Below, one piece after another: positions 7,317 through 14,966 of a DNA stretch of 22,045 nucleotides. The notes beneath the pieces were generated by a model. That model had not been told where the DNA came from. It searched no databases and was given only the letters and a program-made list of their open reading frames with translations. Source of the DNA: Acuticoccus sp038745295 (GTDB lineage Bacteria; Pseudomonadota; Alphaproteobacteria; Rhizobiales; Amorphaceae); NCBI GenBank assembly GCA_038745295.1, contig JBCDLN010000026.1, forward strand, positions 1-22,045, in the 5' to 3' direction. Within the stretch, counting starts at the first letter, position 1. Every line of letters starts with the position of its first letter. The translations under genes were made by a program, and so were the position numbers.

Positions 7317-8664
7317 CGATTGTCATTCCCTCTATGGCGATGCTGGGGGCGTTGATGGCGTAGTCTCCTGGCGCATCGTCGGCGAAGATGGCGTTTTGGA
7401 ACATATCTGCAAGGTTGCCTGCAATGGTGACCTCGCTCACCGGGTGGACCAGCTCGCCGCCATCGTACCAAAAGCCTGCCGCGCCTCGGCTATAGTTGCC
7501 GTTGACGACGTTGGCACCCATGCCGATGAGATCGGTCACCAAAAGGGCAGGCCCTCTGTCGGCGATGAGATCGTCTATGGTGCCTTGTCCGCCCAAGATT
7601 TCGATGTTGGTGGCCGAGGGTGAGGGGGCGCCTGACCCCCGCGCGGCGCGCCCGTTGCTGGTGAGGCCGAGTTTTCGGGCCGACTGCAGGTCGAGGATGA
7701 AGTCTTGGAGGACGCCATCGGCCACAAGGTCGAGCGGTGTGCCGGCAAGCCCTTCCGCGTCGAACGGGCGGGAGGCTTCACCGCGGCGCTTGAGGGGATT
7801 GTCCCGCACGGTGATGCCCTTGGGGTAGACCGCTTGGCCTTTTTTCTCGGCAAGGAAGGTGGCGCCGCGGGCAACGGAGGCGCCGTTGATGGCGCTGAGG
7901 AGATGGCTGATGAATTGGACCGCGGACCGGGGCTCGAAAATCACTGTGGCGGTCTGGGTGGGAATGGGCTCGCTTCCCATACGGCGGACGGTTCGCTCGC
8001 CGGCGATGCGGCCCACCTCAGCCTCGGGCGCGAGATCGCCCAGATGACGGCGGGCCGATCCCCACGAATCGCGCTCCATCTTGGTGCCGCCTCCTGCGAT
8101 GGCGACGGCATAGTGGCGGTGGAAGCTTGTTTGATAGCCCGCGCTGAAGCCTTCTGTCGTGGCGGTGGTGCGAGTGGATTGGTAGGCCGCCACGCTGGCC
8201 CCGCCCGACTTGGTGACGCCGGGGACATGGCGCATGGCCTCTTCGATCGCGTGGGCCCTTTCGATGAGGGCGTCGGCGGTGGGGGTTGTGCCGTCAAAGA
8301 GGTCAAGGTCGGTGGCGATCTCTTTGGCGAGCTCGGCTTTGGGGGCGATCCCTTGGCTTTCGTCCGGCGGGGCGACTTTGGCCATCGCGACAGCCCGTTC
8401 GGCCGCATCTTTGAGGGGCGATGAGGCGCCGACGTTCACCAAAGCAGACCGTCCGCCCACGAAAACGCGCAACACAAGGTCGATGGCTTCGGTGTGCTCC
8501 GCCTCCTCCACAGCGCCTTCGCGCACGGAGACGGACAGGCCGCGCACGCCGCTCACATAGGCATCTGCGGCGTCGGCCCCTGCTTTTTGGGCCGCGCTGA
8601 GGGCGTCCGACGCGAGTCGCTGTGCGGGCGCAAGGTCGAGAGGATCGATTTCAGAGGACGTCAT
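7306..8664 (-). CDS. pmbA: TldE/PmbA-type metalloprotease regulator subunit
   Basis: A 452-residue protein of the TldD/PmbA (U62) family, which with TldD forms a heterodimeric cytoplasmic protease that matures or degrades certain modified peptides. No HExxxH zinc motif is present, which is what separates the PmbA (TldE) partner from catalytic TldD. The C-terminal signature is clear: GMGANVVNGNYSRGAAGFW followed by PVSEVTIAGNLADMF. A typical PmbA segment (ATFLAEKKGQAVYP) sits near the middle. It is the first gene of the minus-strand operon. The ATG lacks an obvious Shine-Dalgarno. tldD is not in the window. Confidence 0.94.
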   Translation of the reverse strand: MTSSEIDPLDLAPAQRLASDALSAAQKAGADAADAYVSGVRGLSVSVREGAVEEAEHTEAIDLVLRVFVGGRSALVNVGASSPLKDAAERAVAMAKVAPPDESQGIAPKAELAKEIATDLDLFDGTTPTADALIERAHAIEEAMRHVPGVTKSGGASVAAYQSTRTTATTEGFSAGYQTSFHRHYAVAIAGGGTKMERDSWGSARRHLGDLAPEAEVGRIAGERTVRRMGSEPIPTQTATVIFEPRSAVQFISHLLSAINGASVARGATFLAEKKGQAVYPKGITVRDNPLKRRGEASRPFDAEGLAGTPLDLVADGVLQDFILDLQSARKLGLTSNGRAARGSGAPSPSATNIEILGGQGTIDDLIADRGPALLVTDLIGMGANVVNGNYSRGAAGFWYDGGELVHPVSEVTIAGNLADMFQNAIFADDAPGDYAINAPSIAIEGMTIGGR

Positions 8665-8861
8665 GCTGCCATGCTTTATGAAGGGTTAATGGCCGACGCA
8701 AGGTAAACGGCGAAAATGCCCAGAATCCGCGGCGGACGGACTGTCGCGGTAAACAAGATCTTAACCGGCCCGCTCCGATTGGCATTTGGGATTTAGCGGC
8801 GACGAAAATGGCGGGCTGTAGTCTCCTTGTCATGAAACGAGATGACCTCGTGGAGCTTCCC
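8665..8861. promoter_or_regulatory. Divergent pmbA / DUF6101 control region with CtrA-like and GANTC sites
   Basis: This gap should hold the promoters of the pmbA-to-lpxK operon (minus) and of DUF6101 (plus). It contains TAAA-N7-TTAA at 8750-8764, which on the minus strand reads TTAA-N7-TTTA, one base off the CtrA consensus TTAA-N7-TTAA. A GAATC at 8723-8727 matches the CcrM methylation site GANTC. TCCGCGGCGGA nearby is a short palindrome. A one-mismatch CtrA match is not rare, so this is suggestive only. Confidence 0.3.
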
Positions 8862-9503
8862 ATGAACGCCGTTGGTTCGCCTTTGCCCGTGATCAGTTTG
8901 CCCCAAGAGAGTGCGATGGTGTCGCTTGAGGCGTGTGCCGGCCTTGTGGCTGCTGCTGTTAACGATGCCGGATCGCCGCGCGCGACTGGGGGGCCGGCTG
9001 TGGTGCTGCCCGTCGCGCTGACGGTCCCGGACCTTCTGACAGGGCCACACAAGGTGACTGTCATGAAGGACAGGATCGTGATGGAGCCGCGGCTTGGCAG
9101 CGTTTCGACGGTTCCGGTGGCGAGCTACCGGGGGGTTGCGGTGAGCTTGGCTGGGGGATCGGGCGCCCCCTCGTTTGTGCTGGCGCTCCATCATGATGAT
9201 CCGATGCTGTCTGTGGTGCTGGGGCTGAGCGCGGACATGGCTGAGGTGGCTCGGCTTTGGCAGGCGTGGGCCAAAGCGCTTGGCCTTCCGCTCCTTGCCA
9301 TCGACCAGGACGGCGACGTTCATGTGGAGATGAATGCGCTGGGGGTCGTGCTTGCTGAGCGGCCCAGCCCGCGGCGGCGTGGTTCGGCATTGGTGGGACG
9401 GCGGTCCCGGTTTGCGCGCCAGCGCCGGGCGGCCCCTCTCACCCAGCCCGTCCCAGCGGTGGGAGCACCGGCGGCGGAGCGGGAGATTATTGCCCGCAAT
9501 TGA
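8862..9503 (+). CDS. DUF6101 family protein
   Basis: A 213-residue soluble protein of unknown function. It resembles the alphaproteobacterial DUF6101 family I recall next to ubiA and pmbA: a VALTVPDLL / KVTVMKDRIVME region, a VPVASYRGVAVSL strand, an LxWQAWAKALGLPLL segment, a basic stretch (SPRRRGSALVGRRSRFARQRR) and the terminal tetrapeptide-rich EREIIARN. The ATG at 8862 was chosen because GGAG lies six bases upstream; the frame is open further, with ATGs at 8808 and 8832 that lack a ribosome-binding site. The Arg-rich tail could bind nucleic acid or acidic lipid, but nothing proves this. Neighbours on both sides are on the opposite strand, so it is probably monocistronic. Confidence 0.85.
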   Translation: MNAVGSPLPVISLPQESAMVSLEACAGLVAAAVNDAGSPRATGGPAVVLPVALTVPDLLTGPHKVTVMKDRIVMEPRLGSVSTVPVASYRGVAVSLAGGSGAPSFVLALHHDDPMLSVVLGLSADMAEVARLWQAWAKALGLPLLAIDQDGDVHVEMNALGVVLAERPSPRRRGSALVGRRSRFARQRRAAPLTQPVPAVGAPAAEREIIARN

Positions 9504-9533
9504 TGGGCGGGGGCGCGGGGTGGCTCGCGCCGT

Positions 9534-9555
9534 ATGGGGCGCGAGAATGTTGCTC
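9534..9555. terminator. Hairpin between convergent DUF6101 and ubiA
   Basis: A perfect 8-bp stem (CTCGCGCC with GGCGCGAG) closed by a 6-nt loop lies in the 107-bp gap between two convergent genes, about 30 bp after the DUF6101 stop. No strong T tract follows on either strand, so it is a possible bidirectional terminator or mRNA-end stabiliser rather than a textbook one. Confidence 0.45.
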
Positions 9556-9610
9556 TACCCGAGGACCAGCGGGCGGCTGCGCAAGGGCTGCGGTCAATCA
9601 AGCCGAAGGG

Positions 9611-10555
9611 CTAGATCACCCATCTGAGGGTGCCATCGGCGGCAAGGCCTATGAATAAGAGGGCGCCCGCCCAGCGGTTGGAGCGGAAGGCATTGAGGCA
9701 GGAGGCTGGGTCCTCGGTCGCAACGCGGGTGATCTGAAAGACAAGGTGCGCTGCGAAGGCGGCAAGGCCGAGATAACTCGCAACACCTGCGCCCATGGCG
9801 GCAAGGGCTGCTGCCACTAAAACAACCGTGAGACCGTAGGCGAGGGATATGGCCGCCTTGGAGCGACGCCCGAAGAGCCGTGCTGTGGAGCGCACACCCA
9901 CGATCGCATCGTCGCGCTGGTCTTGGTGGGCGTAGATGGTGTCGTAGCCCACCGTCCATGCGACCGCCGCTGCGTAAAGGAGGATGGGGGCTAGAGAAAG
10001 GCTCCCTATGACCGAGGCCCAGCCCACGAGGGCGCCCCAGGAAAAGGCAAACCCCAGCACCACCTGGGGCCAGTCCGTCACCCTTTTGGCGAGCGGATAA
10101 AGGGCGACGATGATGAGCGAGCCAAACGCTGTCAGCACCGTGAAGGTGTTGAACTGGAGGACCACGATGAGCGCCAAGAAGGCCTGCGCCATCATGAAGA
10201 GGAGGGCGGCTTCGGTGGAGACTTGTCCGCTGGGGATCGGGCGCGACTTGGTGCGCTCCACCGCTGCGTCGAAGTCTTTGTCCAAGATGTCGTTATAGGT
10301 GCAGCCGGCACCGCGCATTAAGATTGCGCCCAAGGTGAAGAGGGCGAGGCTGATGGGGTTTGGTGGCGTGCCAAGGCTTGTGGCGGCAAGCGCGGTGCTC
10401 CACCAGCAGGGCCACATGAGGAGCCACCAGCCGATGGGCCGGTCCCAACGTGCAAGCCGCGCGTAGGGCTTAGCGGCGGCAGGAAGGTGGGTGTCGACCC
10501 AGTTGCCGGCTGGCGCGTCGGCGACTTTGACGTCGGTGCTATCAGCGGACCCCAC
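9611..10555 (-). CDS. ubiA: 4-hydroxybenzoate polyprenyltransferase
   Basis: Membrane prenyltransferase that attaches the polyisoprenoid tail to 4-hydroxybenzoate in ubiquinone synthesis. The 314-residue protein has many hydrophobic helices and both Asp-rich Mg/diphosphate-binding motifs of the family: NDILDKDFD (88-96, followed by TKSRPIPSG) and YDTIYAHQDQRDD (204-216). The RPIGWWLLMWPCWW stretch (39-52) is characteristic of UbiA proper rather than of protohaem or chlorophyll synthases. The GTG start has an excellent Shine-Dalgarno (AGGAGG, about 5 nt upstream). It is divergent from purD and convergent with DUF6101. Secure. Confidence 0.95.
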   Translation of the reverse strand: MGSADSTDVKVADAPAGNWVDTHLPAAAKPYARLARWDRPIGWWLLMWPCWWSTALAATSLGTPPNPISLALFTLGAILMRGAGCTYNDILDKDFDAAVERTKSRPIPSGQVSTEAALLFMMAQAFLALIVVLQFNTFTVLTAFGSLIIVALYPLAKRVTDWPQVVLGFAFSWGALVGWASVIGSLSLAPILLYAAAVAWTVGYDTIYAHQDQRDDAIVGVRSTARLFGRRSKAAISLAYGLTVVLVAAALAAMGAGVASYLGLAAFAAHLVFQITRVATEDPASCLNAFRSNRWAGALLFIGLAADGTLRWVI

Positions 10556-10752
10556 TGCCGCCTCCTGCGCTTACGCCACCCCCGCTTACGCCATTGCCCA
10601 TGGTCATCTCCGTTGCCGTTTTTGCGGTGCGCTGCCGATTGCCGGTGGATACTGGGGCCGGTTTGGCGTGATCGCTCGCTCAAGCGTTTGACAAAGCGCC
10701 TCTGTTACGCATCGCAATCACGGATATCGTCAATCGCGCGTGGATAGACCCA
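10556..10752. promoter_or_regulatory. Divergent ubiA / purD promoter region
   Basis: A 197-bp gap between divergent genes. TTGACA at 10688-10693 on the plus strand is an exact sigma-70-type -35 hexamer, 60 bp before the purD start, but the sequence 17 bp downstream is not a convincing -10. PurD has no clear Shine-Dalgarno. No riboswitch-like conserved core was recognised. Confidence 0.3.
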
Positions 10753-12003
10753 ATGTCGCAATCCTCCCTCGCCCGTGTTTTGGTTGTCGGCTCCGGCGGG
10801 CGCGAGCATGCCCTTGTGGCCGCAATGGCAAGGTCACCGCAAGTGGGGGAGGTTGCCTTCTCGGGCGGGGAGAATGCGGGGATCTCTACCATCGCGCGCC
10901 ATGTCCCACCGGATGCGCTGCTTGCCGAGGCGAGCGCGTTTGACCTTGTGGTGATTGGGCCTGAGGCGCCGTTGGTGGAGGGGATGGCCGATGCGTTGAG
11001 GGCGCAGGGGAGGGCGGTGTTCGGCCCTTCTGCGGCTGCTGCTGAACTTGAAGCCTCAAAGGCCTTCACAAAGGAGATTGCCGCGGAGGGGAACATTCCC
11101 ACCGCGCGCTGGCGGGTGGCGCAGACGCGTCAAGAGGGCCTTTTGGCGCTTGAGGCGATGGGGGCGCCGGTGGTGGTGAAGGCCGATGGGCTTGCCGCCG
11201 GCAAGGGCGTTGTGGTGGCAGGCACGCTTCAAGAGGCCACCGCCGCCGTGGAGAGCTGCTTTGACGGGGCCTTTGGTGCGGCCGGGGCGCGGGTGGTGAT
11301 TGAAGAAAAGCTTGAAGGGCCTGAGGTGAGCCTCTTTGCGCTGTCGGACGGTATCACCGTGCGCCCGCTTGCCACCGCGCGGGATTATAAGCGCGCTTTT
11401 GATGGTGGGATGGGGCCCAACACTGGCGGGATGGGCGCCATCTCGCCGGCGCCTGACCTTCCAGAGGGGATGGTGGAAGCTGCGATGGAGACGATCGTGC
11501 TCCCCGCGCTCGAAGGGTTGAAGCGGCGGGGGATTGACTATGTGGGCGTGCTTTATGCGGGGCTGATGCTCACCGCGGATGGCCCTAAGCTGATTGAGTT
11601 CAATGTGCGCTTTGGGGACCCGGAGTGCCAGGTGATCTTGCCGCGCCTCACCGTCGATCCCTATGAGCTTTGCCTGGCGACGGCGACGGGGCGGCTCGCC
11701 GATCAGCCGCTCACCTTGTCGGACGATGTGTGTGTGGGCGTTGTGGTGGCCTCGAGCGGTTATCCGGGGCCTTACGGCAAGGGCGATCACATCGAGGGTC
11801 TGGACGCTGTGGAGGCTGCGGGGGCGGAGGTGTTCCATGCGGGCACCCGGCGCGAGGGTGATGCGGTTTTATCGAATGGCGGGCGGGTGTTGAGCGCCGT
11901 TGCGCTGGGGTCCGATAGAGAGGGCGCGCGCGAAAGGGTTTATGGCGCGCTCAAGTCCCTTCAATGGCCGCAGGGGCGAATGCGGGCCGACATTGGGCTT
12001 TAG
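10753..12003 (+). CDS. purD: Phosphoribosylamine-glycine ligase
   Basis: Second step of de novo purine synthesis: ATP-dependent joining of 5-phosphoribosylamine and glycine to give GAR, in the cytoplasm. The 416-residue length is typical. Family landmarks are the N-terminal VVGSGGREHAL (about 11-21), the ATP-grasp domain with VVKADGLAAGKGVVV and the EGPEVSLFALSDG strand, RDYKRAFDGGMGPNTGGMGA, and the metal/phosphate-site segment FNVRFGDPECQ. It stands alone; no other pur genes are in the window, as is common for purD in alphaproteobacteria. Repeat copy 2 begins 4 bp after its stop. Secure. Confidence 0.97.
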   Translation: MSQSSLARVLVVGSGGREHALVAAMARSPQVGEVAFSGGENAGISTIARHVPPDALLAEASAFDLVVIGPEAPLVEGMADALRAQGRAVFGPSAAAAELEASKAFTKEIAAEGNIPTARWRVAQTRQEGLLALEAMGAPVVVKADGLAAGKGVVVAGTLQEATAAVESCFDGAFGAAGARVVIEEKLEGPEVSLFALSDGITVRPLATARDYKRAFDGGMGPNTGGMGAISPAPDLPEGMVEAAMETIVLPALEGLKRRGIDYVGVLYAGLMLTADGPKLIEFNVRFGDPECQVILPRLTVDPYELCLATATGRLADQPLTLSDDVCVGVVVASSGYPGPYGKGDHIEGLDAVEAAGAEVFHAGTRREGDAVLSNGGRVLSAVALGSDREGARERVYGALKSLQWPQGRMRADIGL

Positions 12004-12006
12004 CTG

Positions 12007-12287
12007 TCTCTTCCATCATCGTTGTTCAATGCGGAACCGCGGTAGGGGCCGTGCCACGCTGCTCCCGCCTTGTCTCCATTCTCCCGCGGTGGAGCGGATG
12101 CCTCAACCCACGCTTCGCTCTTCGGGGTTGACCCATCCGCCCCACAGCGGGGTTCTGTGGGTGTCGGCTCCGGAGGAACGTCGCTGTTTGGTGTCCCACC
12201 AAAGGAACATGTGAAGGGCTCTTTTGGGGGCACGTATGAGTTTTGGCGGAGCTTAGAGTGAACAACCTTTATAGCTTCGACATCTAG
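12007..12287 (+). repeat. Extragenic structured repeat, copy 2 (complete)
   Basis: It fills the whole gap between convergent purD and gnd. In order: GTTGTTCA plus the small hairpin GCGG-AA-CCGC; GGGGCCGTGCC; a long hairpin pairing 12083-12100 with 12134-12151 (16 of 18 positions) and continuing inward through TCAACCC/GGGTTGA (12103-12109 with 12125-12131); the common block TCCGGAGGAACGTCGCTG; the hairpin TTTGGTG-TCC-CACCAAA (12187-12203); TGAGTTTTGGCGGAGCTTAG; and the terminal AGCTTCGACATCTAG. The last CTAG contains the gnd stop codon on the other strand. No coding capacity is conserved between copies. It is probably transcribed from either side and could act as a bidirectional terminator; a non-autonomous mobile element is the alternative. 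Confidence 0.9.
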
Positions 12288-13714
12288 CCGTTGAACGCCC
12301 AGGGGCCGTGGTGGTCTTTACCGGGCTGATCCACCCGCTCAAAGCCGTGGGCGCCGAAAAAGTCGCGCTGGGCTTGGATCATGTTGGCGGTGGAGCGGGC
12401 GGTGCGCATGGTGTCGAAATAGCCGATGGCAGCGGAAAGGGCGGGCACGGGGTGGGACGCGCTGATGGCGGTGGCGGCCACTTTGCGCAGCGCTGGAATG
12501 TGAGCGTTGAGGTACGCGGCAAACTTTGGCGCAAACATCAAGTTGGTGTTGGGCGCTGCCTCAAGGGCGCTTGCCATGTCGTTGAGCATCGCTGAGCGAA
12601 TGATGCATCCCTCCCGCCAGACTTGAGCGATGGTGGGGGTGGGCAACGCCCAGCCAAACTCGGCGCTTGCTCGCTCAATGAGCGCAAAGCCCTGCGCGTA
12701 GCAGACGATTTTGCCGGCAATCAGCGCGCCTTCCAGTTCGCCGAGGGACAGCGCGCCAGGGGCAAGAGGCTCCGAACCACGGCCAAAGACGCTTTCGCCC
12801 GCGTGTCGGACTTGTGCTTGAGCTGACATGTTGCGCGCTGCCACCGCGGCCTCAATCACGGTAATGGGCGCGCCCAAATGCTGCGCTTCAATGGCGGTCC
12901 ACCGTCCAGTTCCTTTTTGGCCGGCACGGTCGGCAATGATGTCTAGCATCGGCTTTTGGGATTGTGGGTCGAGATGAGTGGCGACTTTGCCGGAGATTTC
13001 GATGAGGTAGGATTTGAGGGCGCCCTCGTTCCACTTGGAAAAGACCTCGCCACACGCCTCAGCCGAATAGCTCAGGCCATCGCGCATGATGCCGTAGGCC
13101 TCGGCGATGATTTGCATGTCAGCGTATTCGATGCCGTTGTGCACCGTTTTCACGAAGTGGCCCGCCCCATCGGGCCCCATGAGGGCGGCGCAGGGGGCGC
13201 CTTCATACTTGGCGGCGATGGCGTTGAGGATGGGGGCCATGCGCGCAAACGTGTCCTGTGTGCCGCCGGCCATGATCGCGGGGCCATGGCGCGCGCCTTC
13301 TTCGCCGCCTGACACGCCGATGCCCATAAACGGGATACCGCCAGCGCGGGCGTGTGCGGCCCGGCGGTTGGTGTCGTGGAAGTTGGCGTTGCCCGCGTCG
13401 ACGATGAGGTCGGCGTCATCAAGGTGGGGGGTAAGGGCGGCGATTTGATCGTCCACCACCTTGCCTGCGGGCACCATCAACACGACCGCGCGGGGCGGGG
13501 CGAGGGTGGACACCAGTGTTTCAATGGTCTCGCAGGCGATGAGGCGGGCGGCAAGGTCACCAGCGCTTGCCATGAATTCATGGGTGACAGAGGTGGTGCG
13601 GTTATAAACGGCAACGGTGAAGCCTTTTTCGGCCATATTGAGGGCGAGCATGGCGCCCATCGTGCCAAGGCCGATGAGGCCCACATCTGCCGTTTTCCCG
13701 TCCGCCACGTCCAT
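12284..13714 (-). CDS. gnd: 6-phosphogluconate dehydrogenase, decarboxylating
   Basis: Oxidative pentose phosphate pathway enzyme converting 6-phosphogluconate and NADP+ to ribulose 5-phosphate, CO2 and NADPH. At about 476 residues it is the long (E. coli-like) form. Visible: Rossmann GLIGLGTMG (12-20), VYNRT (37-41), signature FMGIGVSGGEEGARHGP (129-145), the substrate-site HFVKTVHNGIEYADMQ (186-201, with K189), and KGTGRWTAIEAQHLGAP later. The start is ambiguous: GGAGG directly precedes tandem ATGs (13717, 13714), while GTG at 13708 has a better 9-nt spacer; the longer open frame upstream has no family support. The TAG stop lies in the terminal CTAG of repeat copy 2. It is divergent from gluconokinase, so gluconate can feed the pathway through gntK. 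Confidence 0.95.
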   Translation of the reverse strand: MDVADGKTADVGLIGLGTMGAMLALNMAEKGFTVAVYNRTTSVTHEFMASAGDLAARLIACETIETLVSTLAPPRAVVLMVPAGKVVDDQIAALTPHLDDADLIVDAGNANFHDTNRRAAHARAGGIPFMGIGVSGGEEGARHGPAIMAGGTQDTFARMAPILNAIAAKYEGAPCAALMGPDGAGHFVKTVHNGIEYADMQIIAEAYGIMRDGLSYSAEACGEVFSKWNEGALKSYLIEISGKVATHLDPQSQKPMLDIIADRAGQKGTGRWTAIEAQHLGAPITVIEAAVAARNMSAQAQVRHAGESVFGRGSEPLAPGALSLGELEGALIAGKIVCYAQGFALIERASAEFGWALPTPTIAQVWREGCIIRSAMLNDMASALEAAPNTNLMFAPKFAAYLNAHIPALRKVAATAISASHPVPALSAAIGYFDTMRTARSTANMIQAQRDFFGAHGFERVDQPGKDHHGPWAFNG

Positions 13715-13926
13715 CATCCTCCAACGCACGTTCTCAAAAGCGCCCTCTGCGGGGTGCCCTCGGCGCAAAGCCATAGCCGAGACATCGGCGCGATGCACCC
13801 TTTAGGGGCGGGTGAAGCTGTCTTCGCAGGCTTTGGTTTTGATCCCGCTGATCCCCGTGCTAGGCGCGGGCGCCGGAAAACAAAAATGGCGGGGGCCACC
13901 GGAGCCCTTCTGCGGGAGCGGTGACA

Positions 13927-14421
13927 GTGCCAATGCGCATGGTGATGATGGGTGTTGCAGGAAGCGGCAAGTCAAGCGTTGGGGCGGCTGTCTCAGCCCT
14001 CACCGGCGTTGCCTATGTTGATGGGGATGACCTCCACCCCAAAGCCAACATCGACAAGATGGCCAACGGCATTCCCCTCACCGACGAAGACCGCGCGCCT
14101 TGGCTGGACGAGGTGGGGCATACGCTAGCGCGCGCGCAAGCGCCGACGATCATTGGCTGCTCGGCGCTGAAGCGGATTTACCGCGACCGGATCCGTGCCC
14201 AGGCGGGCCGAGATACCGTGTTTATCCACCTGACCGGCGAGCGGTCCGTGATCGAGCAGCGGATGGGGGATCGAACCGGGCATTTCATGCCGGTTGCGCT
14301 CCTTGACAGTCAGTTCGAAGCGCTTGAGCCGCCGGGCGAGGATGAACGGGCCGTCGCCGTCGACATCGATCAGCCCCTTGATGCCATTGCGGGTGAGATT
14401 GTGCACAAGCTGGGACTGTAG
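13927..14421 (+). CDS. gntK: Gluconokinase
   Basis: Phosphorylates gluconate to 6-phosphogluconate, the substrate of the divergently encoded Gnd. A 164-residue P-loop kinase of the GntK/shikimate kinase-like family: MMGVAGSGKSSVG (P-loop at residues 9-16), DGDDLHPKANIDKM (a gluconokinase-typical segment), GIPLTDEDRAPWL, and CSALKRIYRDRIR. The GTG at 13927 has a GGGAG 8 nt upstream; GTG 13921 and ATG 13933 are alternatives, the last giving the family-like N-terminus MRMVMMG. No gluconate transporter or GntR-type repressor is in the window. A 20-bp minisatellite starts 6 bp after the stop. Confidence 0.93.
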   Translation: MPMRMVMMGVAGSGKSSVGAAVSALTGVAYVDGDDLHPKANIDKMANGIPLTDEDRAPWLDEVGHTLARAQAPTIIGCSALKRIYRDRIRAQAGRDTVFIHLTGERSVIEQRMGDRTGHFMPVALLDSQFEALEPPGEDERAVAVDIDQPLDAIAGEIVHKLGL

Positions 14422-14426
14422 CCGCT

Positions 14427-14500
14427 GCGTGCTGGGGTTATGCGTCGCGTGCTGGGTTTACGCGTCGCGTGCTGGGTTTAAGCGCCGCGTGCTGGGGACG
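14427..14500. repeat. 20-bp tandem repeat, about 3.7 units
   Basis: Units start at 14427, 14447, 14467 and 14487, each beginning GCGTGCTGGG and continuing TTTA-N-GCG-(T/C)-C with one or two changes; the last is cut off after GCGTGCTGGGG. It lies directly after the gntK stop. There are no unique spacers, so it is not CRISPR. It is a simple minisatellite and a likely length-variable locus. Confidence 0.85.
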
Positions 14501-14710
14501 TCGCACCTGCGCATCACTTGGTGAGGAGAACCGGTGCGCCTTCGTGGCTGTCATCGACTCCTGGGCCATCGGGGCGCCTGATGCATCGCCGATCACCGGA
14601 TCGATGTCGCGGGTGGGGGCAGTTGGCGGCTTGATCATTGTCCACCCCTCGTGGATGTCTTGCGGGTCGAGGATCTTGAGGCAGCACACGCATCCACAAC
14701 GCGTGGTCAT
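14438..14710 (-). CDS. Doubtful small hypothetical ORF with Cys cluster
   Basis: A 90-codon frame whose N-terminus carries a Cys cluster (MTTRCGCVCCLK). Third-position composition looks GC-rich like real genes here over its first 60 codons. The first ATG has a poor ribosome-binding site; an internal ATG at 14638 has GAGGGG 6 nt upstream and would give a 66-residue protein without the Cys cluster. The C-terminal end runs through the 20-bp tandem repeat, so that part would be repeat-encoded. I recognise no family. It is the only plausible coding frame in an otherwise empty 545-bp gap, but it may be spurious. Confidence 0.25.
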   Translation of the reverse strand: MTTRCGCVCCLKILDPQDIHEGWTMIKPPTAPTRDIDPVIGDASGAPMAQESMTATKAHRFSSPSDAQVRRPQHAALKPSTRRVNPARDA

Positions 14711-14966
14711 TCAGATCTCGCCGCGATGGAATGGTGCGTGTTTGTGCGCAGCATATGTCGGTGGTCGTCGTGATGGTGTTGGTTTGAATTGGTGATGGTG
14801 CTGGGCTGACGGTCTCGGTATCTTCGCGGCCGCGGCGTCCCATGGCGGGTGCGGCTGCCGCATTGACAAGTGGGGCGCCGGCGCCTCCTGTTGGTGATTG
14901 AGAAGCCCCCTCTCGCCCCCCTCTTGCCAACGACGCCGCGTCCGTGCGGCCAGGAACAGCACCCTC
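14711..14966. other. Intergenic region upstream of argE
   Basis: Together with the minisatellite this belongs to a 545-bp stretch (14422-14966) without a secure gene. The part before argE has low-complexity, His/Thr-codon-like segments in shadow frames, short GC palindromes (GGCGCCGGCGCC at 14873-14884) and no recognisable RNA motif. A caggaa Shine-Dalgarno precedes the argE ATG by 10 nt. No clear promoter hexamers were found. Confidence 0.4.

Noticed and set aside
12000..12265. Minus-strand ORFs crossing repeat copy 2, with similar peptides (SDVPPEPT, MFTL..KT) in copies 2 and 3
   Set aside because: The similarity is explained by the DNA repeat. The shared peptide pieces sit in different frames in copies 2 and 3 because of indels, so no protein is conserved.
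14427..14500. Short regular repeats suggestive of CRISPR
   Set aside because: Units are contiguous with no unique spacers, and no cas gene is present.
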